NCBI RefSeq assembly: GCF_007565055.1
Contig: NC_044560.1
Span: forward strand, 86,681,295-86,745,294
Source: Rhinopithecus roxellana
Lineage: Eukaryota; Chordata; Mammalia; Primates; Cercopithecidae
DNA length: 64,000 nt
Direction of reading: 5' to 3'
Numbering within the stretch: the first letter of the stretch is position 1; every line of letters begins with the position of its first letter. A model generated the notes under the pieces. That model ran no database searches. It saw only the letters and a program-made list of their open reading frames with translations, and was not told where the DNA came from. This document shows, piece after piece, positions 22,108-32,699 of the stretch. The position numbers and the translations under genes were made by a program.

Positions 22108-22713
22108 ACTGGGCGCAGCAGTTCACGCCTGTAATCCCAGCACTTTGGGAGGCCGAGGCAGGCAGATCTCCTGAGGTCAGGAGTTCAAGACCAGCCTGGC
22201 CAACATGGTGAAACACTGTCTCTGCTAAAAAAAAAAAAAAAAAAAAAAAATACAAAAATTAGGCCAGTCGTGGTGGCTCACGCCTGTAATCTCAGCACTT
22301 TGGGAGGCCGAGGCGGGTGGATCACGAGGTCAGGAGATCAAGACCACGGTGAAACCCCGTCTCTACTAAAAATACAAAAAATTAGCTGGGCACGGTGGTG
22401 GGCGCCTGTAGTCCCAGCTACTCGGGAGGCTGAGGCAGGAGAATGGCATGAACCCGGGAGGCGGAGCTTGCAGTGAGCTGAGATCATGCCACTGCACTCC
22501 AGCCTGGGTGACGGAGCGAGACTCCGTCTCAAAAGAAAAAAAAAAAAAATTAGCCGGGCGTGGCTGTGGGCGCCTGTAATCCCAGCTACTTGGGAGGCTG
22601 AGGCCAGGAGAATTGCTTGAACCCAGGAGGCAGAGGTTGCAGTGAGCCAAGATCATGCCACAGCACTCCAGCCTGGGTGACAGAGCAAGACTCCGTCTCA
22701 AAAAAATAAAAAT
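22108..22713 (+). mobile_element. Middle Alu (B) of the nest
   Basis: Pieces 22108-22261 and about 22553-22713. TSD aaaaaatta(g/a)cca at 22095-22107 and 22714-22726, made from Alu A's own middle A-rich region. Confidence 0.92.
22262..22544 (+). mobile_element. Inner AluY (C) of the nest
   Basis: Starts ggccagtcgtggtggctcac, has gcgggtggatcacgaggtca, tail aaaagaaaaaaaaa. TSD aaaaatta on both sides, in Alu B's middle A-rich region. Lacks the usual 'catcctggctaa' block before 'cacggtgaaacc'. Confidence 0.92.
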
Positions 22714-22869
22714 AAAAAATTAACCAGGCATGATGGCACATGCCTGTGGTCCCAAGTACTTGGGAGGCTGAAGTGGGAGGATCACTTGAGCTCAGAAGAT
22801 CAAGGTTGCAGTGAGCTGTGATCATGCCACTGCACTCCAGCCCAGGCAACCTGTCTTTGAAAAAAGAGA

Positions 22870-23159
22870 GAGAGGTTTAAGCTGAATGACGCTGTGATTA
22901 CAGCCGACATTCTTATCTTCAACAGTATGACTCTAACATAGGCCCCCTTGGACATGACTGAAATCAAGGTCACCTCCTCATTGCCTAAAGGCATTTCCCA
23001 AATTCTGACTAAGTCACACTCTGCTAACTGCAGGGCCTAGTGCAGGGAAAGGTGGGACAATCAGTGGCTAGCAGAGACTTTTGGCACAGGCATTATATTC
23101 ATGAAGAGCCTTCATTTTATACTTTTATTTCCAATTAAATTATACATAGATTCATCTGA
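22870..23159. other. Unique DNA, no gene seen
   Basis: No repeat or exon recognised. Confidence 0.4.
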
Positions 23160-23464
23160 ATTTTTTTTTTTTTTTTTTTTGAGATGGAGTTTCGCTCTTG
23201 TTGCCCAGGCTGGAGTGCAGTAGCACAATCTCGGCTCACTGAAACCTCTACCTCCCGGGTTCAAGCGATACTCCTGCCTCAGCCTCCTGAGTAGCTGAGA
23301 TTATAGGCACCCGCCACCACGCCTGGCTAAGTTTTTTATTTTTAGTAGAGGTGGGGGTTTCACCATGTTGGCCAGGTTGGTCTTGAACTCCTGACCTCAG
23401 GTGATCTACCCACCTGAGCCTCCCAAAGTGCTGGGATTACAGGTGTGAGCCACCACACCCGGCC
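23160..23464 (-). mobile_element. Alu
   Basis: Poly-T of 21, gagatggagtttcgctcttg, ending caccacacccggcc. Confidence 0.93.
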
Positions 23465-23508
23465 AATTCGTCTTTTAAAAAATTGTTAAAAGGACTAATG
23501 TATGAAGG

Positions 23509-23880
23509 TGCTATGAACTAAATATTTGTGTCCCTGCAAAATTCATATGTTGAAGTCTAAATCCCCAATGTGATGGTATTTGGAGGGGAGGACTTTGGGG
23601 GGCAATAGGTTCATAAGGATAGACCCTCACAAATGGGATTAGTGCCCTTATAAAAAGAGACATGAGAGAGATGAGAGATGATCTGTCTCTGTTCTCTACC
23701 ACATGAGAACACAGCAAGAAGGCAGCCATATACCAACCAGGAAGTAGTTTCTTTCCAGACATTGAATCTGCTAATTCCTTGATCTTGGACTTCCCTGCCT
23801 CCAGAATTGTGAGAAATAAATGTGGTTTAAGCCACCCCGTCTATGGTAATTTGTTACAGCAGCCCAAACTGACTAAGACA
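23509..23880 (+). mobile_element. MaLR-type solo LTR (MLT1/MST-like)
   Basis: Begins tgctatgaactaaatatttg and ends actgactaagaca; internal gtgatggtatttggaggg, gggattagtgcccttataaa and cttgatcttggacttccc. Solo LTR of about 370 bases, no internal region. Subfamily uncertain. Confidence 0.8.
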
Positions 23881-23923
23881 CAAAGTAAGCATTTAAATTA
23901 TACCATATTTAAAACACGTTGTT

Positions 23924-24210
23924 GGCTAGGCGTGATGCCTCACTCCTGTAATCCCAGCACTTTGGGAGGTGGAGGTGGGTGGATCACCTGAGGTCAGGAG
24001 TTCGAGACCAGCCTGGTCAACATGGTGAAACCCTGTCTCTACCAAAAATACAAAAATTAGCTAGGCATGGTGGTGCACACCTGTCATCCTAACTACTCGG
24101 GAGGCTGAGCCAGGAGAATTGCTTGAACCTGGGAGGTGGAGGTTGCAGTGAGCCAAGATCATACCACTGCGCTCCAGCCTGGATGACAAAAAAACAAAAA
24201 CAAAAAAAAC
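23924..24210 (+). mobile_element. Alu
   Basis: Starts ggctaggcgtgatgcctcac; tail caaaaacaaaaaaaac. TSD near aca(c/t)tgttttgg. Confidence 0.92.
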
Positions 24211-24230
24211 ATTGTTTTGGCGTTAGACAC

Positions 24231-24386
24231 TTTTTTTTTTTTTTTTTTGAGACTCTGTCACCAAGGCTGGTGTGCAGTAGCACGATCTTGGTTCATTGCA
24301 GCCTAGACCTCCCAGGCTCAAGCGATCCTCACACCTCAGCCTCTCAAGTAGCTGGCACTATAGGCAAGTGTACTGGGCCTGGCAAC
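24231..24386 (-). mobile_element. Alu monomer fragment
   Basis: Poly-T then gagactctgtcaccaaggct to gtagctggcactataggc; one arm only. Confidence 0.82.
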
Positions 24387-24676
24387 ACTTTTTTTTTTTT
24401 TTGAGATGGAGTCTAGCTCTGTTGCCCAGGCTGGAGTGCAGCGGCCCAGTCTCAGCTCACTGCAACCTCCACCTCCTGGGCTCAAGTGATTCTCCTGCCT
24501 TAGCCTCCTGAGTAGCTGGGATTACAAGCATGGGCCACCACGCCCAGCTCATTTTTAGTAGAAATGGAGTTTCACCATATTGGCCAGGCTGGTCTTGAAC
24601 TTCTGACCTCAAGCAATCCGCTCACCTCGGCCTCCCAAAGGGCTGGGATTATAGGCATAAACCACCACATCCAGCC
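24387..24676 (-). mobile_element. Alu
   Basis: Poly-T, gagatggagtctagctctgt, ending ccaccacatccagcc. TSD gcaacac(c/t)tttt on both sides. Confidence 0.92.
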
Positions 24677-25400
24677 CCAGCAACACCTTTTAAATGTGCC
24701 CTGGACCTTCAAATAAACAAAGGTAGCCTGGGCTCTGACAGCCTACAAGAGGCACTGACTAGCTGCCCCTCCTGAAAACACCGGCCTCAGTGCTTCACTG
24801 TAATTGTCATGCTTCTGCTCCCTCCTCTGCCTGTTCTTCATTTTCCCACCCCCTAAATTAAAGCCTTCCTTTCCTAAGATGCAGCCTCCACTCTCTGGCT
24901 CTTCATCTCCCATTATCTTGCCCACAGCCCCATGTCCACCAACCTTGCTAGGACAAATAATCTCCACATTTCTATCTTCCAAAAAGACTTTCCTCCCTAG
25001 CCTAGGCATGTATTTCCCAACTGTCTAAAGTTGGTTTTCTGAAAACACTCTTAGGTGGAGACCTGCAGGCAGGAATTTTTTTGAGGAATGCTCTTGGAAT
25101 GGACACTGTGGGGAGGGAGGAAAGGAGGATTGTGCAGACGAAGTAACTGAATGGTCAGAACAAAAGCCCCCCAAGCAATGCGAAATGAGCTCTGGAAACT
25201 GAGTGGCCTTCAGACATACTTCTCCTTAAGCAAGGGGACCCAGCCTTTATTCCCCTACTTTGGTCAGTCATTGGATGTTGATTGCCTGGGAAGGCAGTGT
25301 GACCTTGGGCCAGGTGGCTCTCCTCTGCTGAGGGCAAAAGCAGAGGGGTACTCAGCTGAGAACCCTCAGCTACCAACACTCCTAGAAACAGGCAATGAGT
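24677..25400. other. Mostly unique DNA, no gene seen
   Basis: Pyrimidine-rich to 25030, then unique, containing the 51-bp inverted copy at 25134-25184. The 132-codon plus frame at 25151-25549 has no recognised homology and runs into L2. Confidence 0.4.
25134..25184 (-). repeat. 51-bp inverted partner of 20851-20901
   Basis: Reverse-complement match over 51 bases with one mismatch, 4.3 kb apart. Neither copy resembles a common interspersed repeat. Confidence 0.9.
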
Positions 25401-25770
25401 GCCTTGTCTCTGAAAGCGGGATGTGGGTGAAGTGTCACATCATCTCCTACCAGCCTCCTGCTGAGCATCTCCACTTGGAAGCCCTTGGGCATCTCGAACT
25501 CAGCATGTCTGAGACTGAGCTGAATCTGTTCCTTTTCTGTGTTATTTGATGGTAGGACCAATCTCCTAGCCTTGGCAGCTGAGTCAATTATCCTCAACAA
25601 CTCCTTCTCCTTTACCCTATATCCAACCAAGACTTCATCCCATAGAGGGTATTAGGCTTTGTCTAAACTCCCTTGAGTTCATCATCCCCATCTCCTCTTT
25701 CCTCACCACTGACCTGGCTCAGCCCTCACCACCTTGTTATGGCATCGTACTTCAATGACCATCTGACAGG
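25400..25770 (+). mobile_element. L2 LINE relic (coding region)
   Basis: gctgagcatctccacttgga, catctcgaactcagcatgtc and gagactgagctgaatctgtt follow L2 ORF consensus order. Confidence 0.7.
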
Positions 25771-25840
25771 TTCAGTGGAAAGAGCCTCTTAGCACGGCAC
25801 ATGCGGAGCAGGTGCTACATGAAAAGTCTGTTGGGATACT

Positions 25841-25863
25841 GTAAAAAAAAAAAAAAAAAAAAA
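25841..25863 (+). repeat. Poly-A tract
   Basis: A run of about 22 without an attached Alu, after unique DNA. Confidence 0.7.
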
Positions 25864-25931
25864 GAAAGCGTGTGATAATCTCCTAGGAATTAGGAAGGAA
25901 GAATAATGATTTTAATAATAAATATTATTAG

Positions 25932-26213
25932 CCGGGCGCGGTGGCTCAAGCCTGTAATCCCAGTACTTTGGGAGGCCGAGACGGGCGGATCACGAGGTCA
26001 GGAGATCAAGACCATCCTGGCTAACACGGTGAAACCCCGTCTCTACTAAAAATACAAAAAACTAGCTGGGTGAGGTGGCGGGCGCCTGTAGTCCCAGCTA
26101 CTCTGGAGGCTGAGGCAGGAGAATGGTGTAAACCCGGGAGGCGGAGCTTGCAGTGAGCTGAGATCCGGCCACTGCACTCCAGCCCGGGCGACAGAGCAAG
26201 ACTCCGTCTCAAA
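25932..26213 (+). mobile_element. AluYR-like, young
   Basis: Starts gccgggcgcggtggctcaag and contains actagctgggtgaggtggc and gagatccggccac. The tail is (AAT)n. TSD aaatattatta at 25921-25931 and about 26237-26247. Confidence 0.95.
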
Positions 26214-26240
26214 ATAATAATAATAATAATAATAATAAAT
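26214..26240 (+). repeat. (AAT)n microsatellite
   Basis: Nine ATA units as the tail of the AluYR; the unit matches the AT-rich target and probably arose from it. Confidence 0.85.
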
Positions 26241-26379
26241 ATTATTAGTTATAATATGTATAACACTACATAGTATGTTTTGTTAATTGTTATATTTATA
26301 TAATCATGTCTAATAACTATTAATTTTATATTTATTGCATTTGCAAGGATGTCTTTGGGAAAATGATTTCACAGTATTT

Positions 26380-26720
26380 CTCAAAAGCCATAAAGATAGT
26401 TTGATCCAGGAATTCTGAGAACCTACCCCAAACAAATAGTTTGAAATATGAGAAAAAATATGAACAAAGATGTTCATTCTAACATTATTCATTATAAGCA
26501 GCTTAAATATCTAATAATAGGGAATTAGTTAGATATTTAAGAATGGGTTGTTCAATGGAACATTATAAAACTATCAGAAATAATTATTTCCACGCTATGT
26601 AACAGCATGGAAAATTATTGCAATGTTAAGTCAAAAAATTTGGATTAATCACGCTTATCCACTATAATTGCAACTACGTAAAAAGTATTATTAGGGAAAA
26701 CAGTCTGAAAGAAAATGCAC
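26380..26720 (+). mobile_element. Old L1-type fragment
   Basis: agatgttcattctaacatta, aatagggaattagttagata and gcatggaaaattattgcaatg are L1M/HAL1-like. AT-rich flank. Confidence 0.45.
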
Positions 26721-26999
26721 CAGCATGCTAAGAGTTGTGTTAGAAAAAAAGAAAAGTCATCCCTGGTATCTTCAGTCCCGCTCCCCACAAGGTAATTTTT
26801 ATCATTGGTCTTTCTCTGATATTGACAACAATGTCTTCTTAGTACGTAAAGCACTGTGAAAGTGCAGCTTCAAGATTCAGTCTTTTCGATCAGGTTGCTA
26901 TCCCAAGCCCCTCTTATGATCAGAGTAATTCCATTACCCTACTTCTCAAACTTGTAAGTGGTGGCCTTATAATACAACATAACATATAATACATAATAT

Positions 27000-27660
27000 A
27001 ATATAATTATGATATAAAATAAATAACATCCCTTAGTATTTCACTTCTTTTTGTTGTTAAATAATATCCTATTGTACGACTTACCACATTTTTAAATCCA
27101 TTCATCATTTGATGGACATTTGGGTCATTTCCATTTAGGCTATTATAAATAATTCTGCTATGACATCATGCACAAATTTTTGTGTGAATACTGTATATGT
27201 TTTTGATTCTTTGGGGTATATATGTACTTAGGAATGGAAATGCTGGGTTGTATGGTAACTCTATGTTTAAACGCTTGAGGAATTGCCAGATTATTTTCCA
27301 AAGCAGCTGCACCATTTTACATTCCCACCGGCCAGTTATGAGGGCTCCAATTTCTCCACATCCTCACCAATACTTCTTATTATCTGTTCTTTTGATTATT
27401 AACATCCTTGTGGTGTTAAGGAGTATTTCATTGTGGTTTGATTTGCATTTTCCTGATGGCTAATGATGTTCACCATTGTTCTTTTTTTTTTTTTTTTTTT
27501 TGAGACAGAGTCTCACTCTATCACCCAGGCTGGAGTGCAGTGGCACAGTCAGCTCACTGCAGCCTCAAACTCCTGAGCTCGAGCAATCCTCTCACCTCGG
27601 CCTCCCAAAGCTGGGATTACAGGCATGAGCTACTGCACCACTGTTATTCATTTTTAACCC
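27000..27660 (-). mobile_element. L1M ORF2 3' fragment (reverse), split by an Alu
   Basis: ggtatatatgtacttaggaa, ggttgtatggtaactctatg, tacattcccaccggccag and atttgcattttcctgatggc match reverse L1 ORF2 end. Confidence 0.85.
27482..27639 (-). mobile_element. Alu with large internal deletion
   Basis: Poly-T, gagacagagtctcactctat to cctcaaactcctgagctcg, ending gagctactgcaccac. About 160 bases. TSD cacca(t/c)tgtt on both sides. Confidence 0.88.
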
Positions 27661-28110
27661 AAACCAGTTTATTTGATTTTTTTTAACAAAATAAGGTTGA
27701 AATGTTCCCATTATAAAAGTAATTCTTGCATATTATTCTGTATTTGGGGGGGGGGAAACCCGAAAGACTTAAAAAAAAGTTTAAGCCACACCCAAATAGC
27801 ACCATCTAGAGCTAACTACTGTAAATATTTCAGTGTATTTCCTTCTAATTTTTTTTTTCTATCCTTTCTAGGATATGGTTGAGGTCATGTGACATTTGCA
27901 ATTTTGCTTCTGGCTTTTTCACTTCATGTAATAAAATAGGAATTTTCCAACCTTTTCCTGAACATTACTGGATTTAACAATTTCCTTAACCATTCCCTTA
28001 TGAATGGATGCTTGGTTATGTCCAGCTGTATTTAATATTGTGAATAATGCAGTAACATGGTGTTTTGATATTGTTCTTTAATGTCTGTGTTCCATTTGTC
28101 CAATAAGGAT
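27660..28110. mobile_element. Old L1-type DNA
   Basis: acattactggatttaacaat, cttatgaatggatgcttggt and gaataatgcagtaacatgg resemble old L1 3' sequences. Includes G9 at 27747-27755. Confidence 0.4.
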
Positions 28111-28189
28111 CAGATCTTTGAAGAATCTGTCTTTTCTTCCCTTTGCATTCACCTACATCCTTCCAGGACAGTGCTCAGTCCAGAGTTGA

Positions 28190-28395
28190 CTCATTTAAGT
28201 CCTTATTATGGCCCTGTTATGAGCACTTGACACATAGCAAAGCATTTAATCCTCACAACTTCCCTGTGAGGTAGGTAATATTATTACCATCCCTTTTGTC
28301 CAAGGTCATTGGCTAGTAATGATGCAGAGGCAGAACTTGATTCCAGGTAGCCTGGATCCAGAGTCTGAACACTGAACCATCAGTCATCTTGCTTT
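28190..28395 (-). mobile_element. MIR SINE
   Basis: atttaatcctcacaacttcc, ctgtgaggtaggtaatatta and gccaagg-type words of reverse MIR. Confidence 0.7.
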
Positions 28396-28525
28396 CCTGT
28401 CATGATAGTGGTGGAGGGAATTAAAAATGAGACAGCCAGTCATACCAGCTCTGTGGGTGGATTGGTCCCATATTCAAAACCTGTCACCTAAGCCTCATCC
28501 TTCATTTGAAAATGGATAAGGGAAG

Positions 28526-29657
28526 TGATTTGGTTTGGCTGTGTCCCCACCCAAATCTCATCTTGAATTCCCATGTGTTGTGAGAGGGACCTGGTGGGAG
28601 GTAATTGAATCATGGGGGCAGGTCTTTCCCCTGCTGTTCTCATGATAGTGACTAAGTCTCACAAGATCTGATGGTTTTATAAGGGGGAGTCTCCCTGCAC
28701 AAGCTCTCTCTTTGCCTGCTGCCATCCGTGTAAGACGTGACTTGCTCCTCCTTGCCTTCTGCCATGATTGTGATGAGAGACAGGACTAGCTGGATTTCCT
28801 AGGCCGACTAAGAATCCCTAAGCCTAGCTAGGAAAGTGACCACTTCCACCTTTAAACACGGGGCTTGCACCTTAACCCACACCCGAACAATCAGATAGTA
28901 AAGAGAGCTCACTAAAATGCTAATTAGGCAAAAACAGGAAGTAAAGAAATAGCCAATCATCTGTTGCCTGAGAGCACAGCAGAAGGGACAATGATCGGGA
29001 TATAAACCCAGGCATTGGAGCCAGCAACGGCTACCCTCTTTGGGTCCTCCTCCCTTTGTATGGGAGCTCTGTTTCCACTCTGTTTCACTCTATTAAATCT
29101 TGCAACTGCACTCTTCTGGTCGGTGTTTTGTTATGGCTCGAGCTGAGTTTTCACTCATCGTCCACCACTGCTGTTTGCCGCCATCGCAGACCCGCCACTG
29201 ACTTCCATCCCTCTGGATCCGGCAGGGTGTCCACTGTGCTTCTGATACAGCGAGTTGCCCATTGCAGTTCCCTATCGGGCTAAAGGCTTGCCATTGTTCC
29301 TGCATGGCTAAGTGCCTGGGTTTGTCCTAATCGAGCTGAACACTAGTCACTAGGTTCCACGGTTCTCTTCCGTGACCCATGGCTTCTAATAGAGCTATAA
29401 CACTCACTGCATGGCCCAAGATTCCATTCGTTGGAATCCGTGAGGCCAAGAACCCCAGGTCAGAGAACACGAGCCTTGCCACCACCTTGGAAGTGGCCCG
29501 CCACCATCTTGGGAGCTCTGGGAGCAAGGACCCCTGCCCCCCCAACAGTGGGGCATCTCCAACCACGTGGAACTGTGAGTCCATTAAACCTCTTTCTTTT
29601 GTAAATTACCCAGTCTGGGGTATGTCTTTATCAGCAGGGTGAAAACAAACTAATACA
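28526..29657 (+). mobile_element. THE1 (MaLR) solo LTR interrupted by a HERV-W LTR
   Basis: Left part 28526-28773 starts tgatttggtttggctgtgtc; right part 29548-29657 ends cagggtgaaaacaaactaataca. TSD ggaag/ggaaa at 28521-28525 and 29658-29662. The halves join at gattgtga|ggcatctccaaccacg-like THE1 consensus. Confidence 0.95.
28774..29547 (+). mobile_element. HERV-W solo LTR (LTR17)
   Basis: 774 bases, tgagagacaggactagctgg to cccaaca. Contains the W-family promoter words aatcagatagtaaagagagc, gggatataaaccc (TATA-like, 29001), ctattaaatcttgcaactgc (polyadenylation region, 29090) and a tail of gggagctctgggagcaagga. Target duplication gtga/gtgg at 28770-28773 and 29548-29551. No gag, pol or env is present, so it arose by LTR-LTR recombination. 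Confidence 0.95.
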
Positions 29658-29789
29658 GGAAATGATAAGGTCAGAAAAGCTGGGGAGTACAGGGAAAGTG
29701 ATTCAGCTCCAACCCACAGGATTGGAGCTTCCAACTGTCCCCAGCCTTGCACAGTCCTCTTTTCCCACACAGCACCAGAGAGTTCTTTC

Positions 29790-30110
29790 TCAAATGCAAA
29801 TCTGGTCCTGTCACTTTCCTGCTTGAGGCTCTCTGTCATACTCAGGATAAAATCCCCAAACCCATAACTGGCATGCAAGGTCGTCTCTCGCCCCATCTCT
29901 CTCTACTTTTAGCCTGACTTCTCTCTGCCTCAGTTCTTTCAGGTCCTGCAAACCCCCCGCTCTGTTTCATCCCTCTACCTGTTGTATCTTGGCCTGGAGA
30001 GCTTTTCCCTACCTCGCCCCTGCTCACTGTCCTTTGGCCCTGCTCACTCTAAGTCTCTGTTTAAACATTCCTGTCTTCTATCTAGAAAGCCTTATTCAAA
30101 GCCCTTGATT
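29790..30110 (+). mobile_element. L2 LINE 3' relic
   Basis: ggtcctgtcactttcctgct, aggataaaatccccaaaccc, gcaaggtcgtctctcgcccc and the following cctacc/tctgcctc words follow L2. Confidence 0.75.
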
Positions 30111-30129
30111 GAATTGTGTTCCCTGGTTA

Positions 30130-31081
30130 AACATATACCTTTCTCTTGACATTAATTACATTTTGTAATTGCTTTTATTCAAAAATAAATTTTTTTTATT
30201 ATGGAAAAATGCAAACATAAGAAAAAAAAGAAGAGTATTCTAATCACCCGACTTCAACAGTTATCAACCCACAGCCAATCTGGTTTCACCTAACCCCCCA
30301 TCTATTTCCCTCCTCCTGTCTTATTTTTAAACAAACAGATCGTTTTATTTAATCTGTAAATGTTTTATTTAGCAAGTTTCTCTAAAAGATAAGGACTTTC
30401 AAAATCATAGTTACAATATCATTATCACACTTTTTTTTTTTTTTGAGGCGGAGTCTCGCTCTGTCGACCGGACTGGAGTGCAGTGGCTGGATCTCAGCTC
30501 ACTGCAAGCTCTGCCTCCCGGGTTTACGCCATTACTCCTGCCTCAGCCTCCCGAGTAGCTCGGACTACAGGCGCCCGCCACCTCGCCCGGCTAGTTTTTG
30601 TATTTTTAGTAGAGACGGGGTTTCACCGTGTTAGCCAGGATGGTCTCGATCTCCTGACCTCGTGATCCACCCGCCTCGGCCTCCCAAAGTGCTGGGATTA
30701 CAGGCTTGAGCCACCGCGCCCGGCCCATTATCACACTTTTAAAAGGCCAATTATACTTGTTTTTTCTTTTTCAACTTTTTATTTTGAAAATTTTCAAACT
30801 TACGGAAAAGTTGCAAGAATAATTCAACAAACAGCCCTAAACCTCTCACCTAATTCACTTATTGTTAACATTTTGCCACATTTATTCTCTGAGACTAAGT
30901 CGCAAATGTTATGATCTTTTATCCTTAAACATTTCCACATGTATTTCCCCAAAACAAGGAAGTTCTTTGATATAACCAAAATATAGTGAACACATTCAGG
31001 AAATTTAAGGTCGATACAATAAAATATCTACAATACAATCCATATTCAAATTTTGCCATATGTCCCAATGATGTCCTTTAC
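30130..31081. mobile_element. Old L1M-type fragment(s), split by an AluYR
   Basis: After the Alu, caaacttacggaaaagttgc, ttgttaacattttgccacat, cacatgtatttccccaaaac and ccatattcaaattttgccat match an old L1M consensus. The part before 30431 is AT-rich and weaker. Confidence 0.6.
30431..30725 (-). mobile_element. AluYR-like
   Basis: Poly-T, gaggcggagtctcgctctgt, cagtggctggatctcagctc, ending ttgagccaccgcgcccggcc. TSD cattatcacactttt on both sides. Confidence 0.95.
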
Positions 31082-31084
31082 AAC

Positions 31085-31424
31085 AGGAGTCACCAGCACC
31101 TGGGCCACAGACTGTATAGGTCAGTGACCTGTTAGGAACCAGGCCGCACAGCAGGAGGTGAGTGGCGGAGAGCAAGTATTACAGCCTGAGCTCCGCCTCC
31201 TGTTAGATCAGCCACAGCATTAGATTATCGTAGAGCCGCAAGTCCTACTATGAACTGCACATGTGATGGATCTAGGTTGTGTGCTCCTTATGAGAAAGTA
31301 ATGCCTTGATCTTGAGGTAGAACAGTGCCTTCCAAAACCAAAAATCCCTCCCCCAGTCCACTGAAAAATTGTCTTCTACAAATACAGTCCCTGGTACCAA
31401 AAAGGTTGGGAACCACAGTTTCGC
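31085..31424. mobile_element. Non-autonomous hAT-like DNA transposon
   Basis: acctgttaggaaccaggccg, cacagcaggaggtgagtgg, cctgagctccgcctcctgtt and accaaaaaggttgggaacca form a familiar primate DNA-transposon repeat. Ends are imperfect inverted repeats (caggagtcacc... and ...ggttgggaaccac). Family name not certain. Confidence 0.65.
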
Positions 31425-31430
31425 AGAATT

Positions 31431-31747
31431 TTTTTTCTTTTTTTTGAGACAGGGTCTCTCTCTGTCACCCAGGCTGGAGTGCCATGGTGTGATCATAGCT
31501 CACTGAAGCCTCTACCTCCCAGGCTCAAGTGATCCTCCCAGCTCAGCCTTCTGAGTAGCTGGGACTATAGGCACATGCTACCACATCCAGCTAATTAAAA
31601 AAAATTTTTTTTTTTTTTTTTTTTTTTGTAGAGATAAGAGTCTTGCTATGTTGCCAGGGCTGGTCTCAAACTCCTGGGCTCAAACAGTCCTACTGCCTTG
31701 GTCTCCCAAAGTGCTGGGATTACAGGTGTGAGCCACCGTGCCCAGCG
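31431..31747 (-). mobile_element. Alu with T-expanded middle linker
   Basis: ttttttctttttttttgaga start, and a second T-run of about 24 at 31604-31627 replacing the middle A-rich linker. Ends ccaccgtgcccagc. TSD c(g/a)cagaa(a)ttttttt. Confidence 0.9.
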
Positions 31748-31837
31748 CTTCACAGAAATTTTTTTCCAATTCTCCAGTATCCAACCCAGAATCATGCATT
31801 GCATTTAGTTGTCCTGTCTCTCTCTCTCTCTCTCTTT

Positions 31838-32094
31838 TTTTTTTTTTTTTGAGACAGGATGTCACTCTGTCACCTGGACTAAAGTGCTAGGCTTAAGTGA
31901 TCCTCCACCTAAGCCTCCCAAGTAGCTGGGACTACAGGCGCGGGCACCAGACCTGGATAATTATTTTTATTTTTGTAGAGACAAGGTCTCGCCATGTTGC
32001 CCAGGCTGGTTTCGAACCCCCGGCTTCAAGTGATCCTCCTGCCTCAACCTCTCGAAGTGCTGGGATTACGGGCGTGAGCTACCACGCCCAGCCT
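31838..32094 (-). mobile_element. Alu preceded by (TC)n, internally deleted
   Basis: (tctc)n at 31818-31836, T16, then gagacaggatgtcactctgt with about 30 bases lost before ggcttaagtgatcc. TSD tcctgtctct on both sides. Confidence 0.9.
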
Positions 32095-32384
32095 CCTGTC
32101 TCTTTAGTGTCCTTTAATCTGGAACAGTTCATTCCTCTTTCATGGCACTGATATTTCTGAAGAGCACCTGCCAGCTATTTTGTAGACCGACCCTGAATTT
32201 TGGCTTGCCTGATGGTTTCCTCCTGGTTCTGCATTCCTCAGGTTCTGCATCGTGGGTAGGAGTGGTACCTAGGGGAGTCCTCAAGGCTGCATCAGGAGGC
32301 AGATGTCCATTGCTTCATCATGATGAAGCTGATTGCTTAAGGTGTCCTATAATTGCTTTTTAAATTTCAAATGATCTAGGGCTT

Positions 32385-32470
32385 TTTTTCTGCTAGACTG
32401 TGAGCTCGATGAGGGCAGAAGTCATGTCTGTTATCTCCATCTTTGTATTCCTCAAGCATAGCAAGTTTAA
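32385..32470 (+). mobile_element. L2 LINE 3' end fragment
   Basis: ctagactgtgagctcgatga, gggcagaagtcatgtctgtt and atctttgtattcctcaagca. Confidence 0.75.
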
Positions 32471-32699
32471 ACTGGAAAATCGAACCTGCAAATGCATGCG
32501 CCAGTTAATGCCTCTCCCTTTATTCAGCCTCACAGCAGCCCCAGGAAGGACTAATTGAGATCTCAGCTGGGGAAAAGGAGGCTCAGAAAGGGGCAGGCTC
32601 CATAACAGCGCTGTTTTCCCAAACTTTTCCTGCCTGGGCTGTTTCCTCCCTTCTAAGACTCCCCCTTTGGATGGCACCTGGGAAAAACCTCCTCGCCAC

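Larger units (their letters stand above)
21965..22866 (+). mobile_element. Outer Alu (A) of a three-layer nest
   Basis: Pieces 21965-22107 and 22727-22866 join as one Alu. TSD agagaggtt(t)aag flanks the whole nest (about 21954 and 22868). Confidence 0.9.

Noticed and set aside
29056..29642. Frames inside the HERV-W/THE1 LTRs
   Set aside because: LTR sequence only; no viral internal genes are present.
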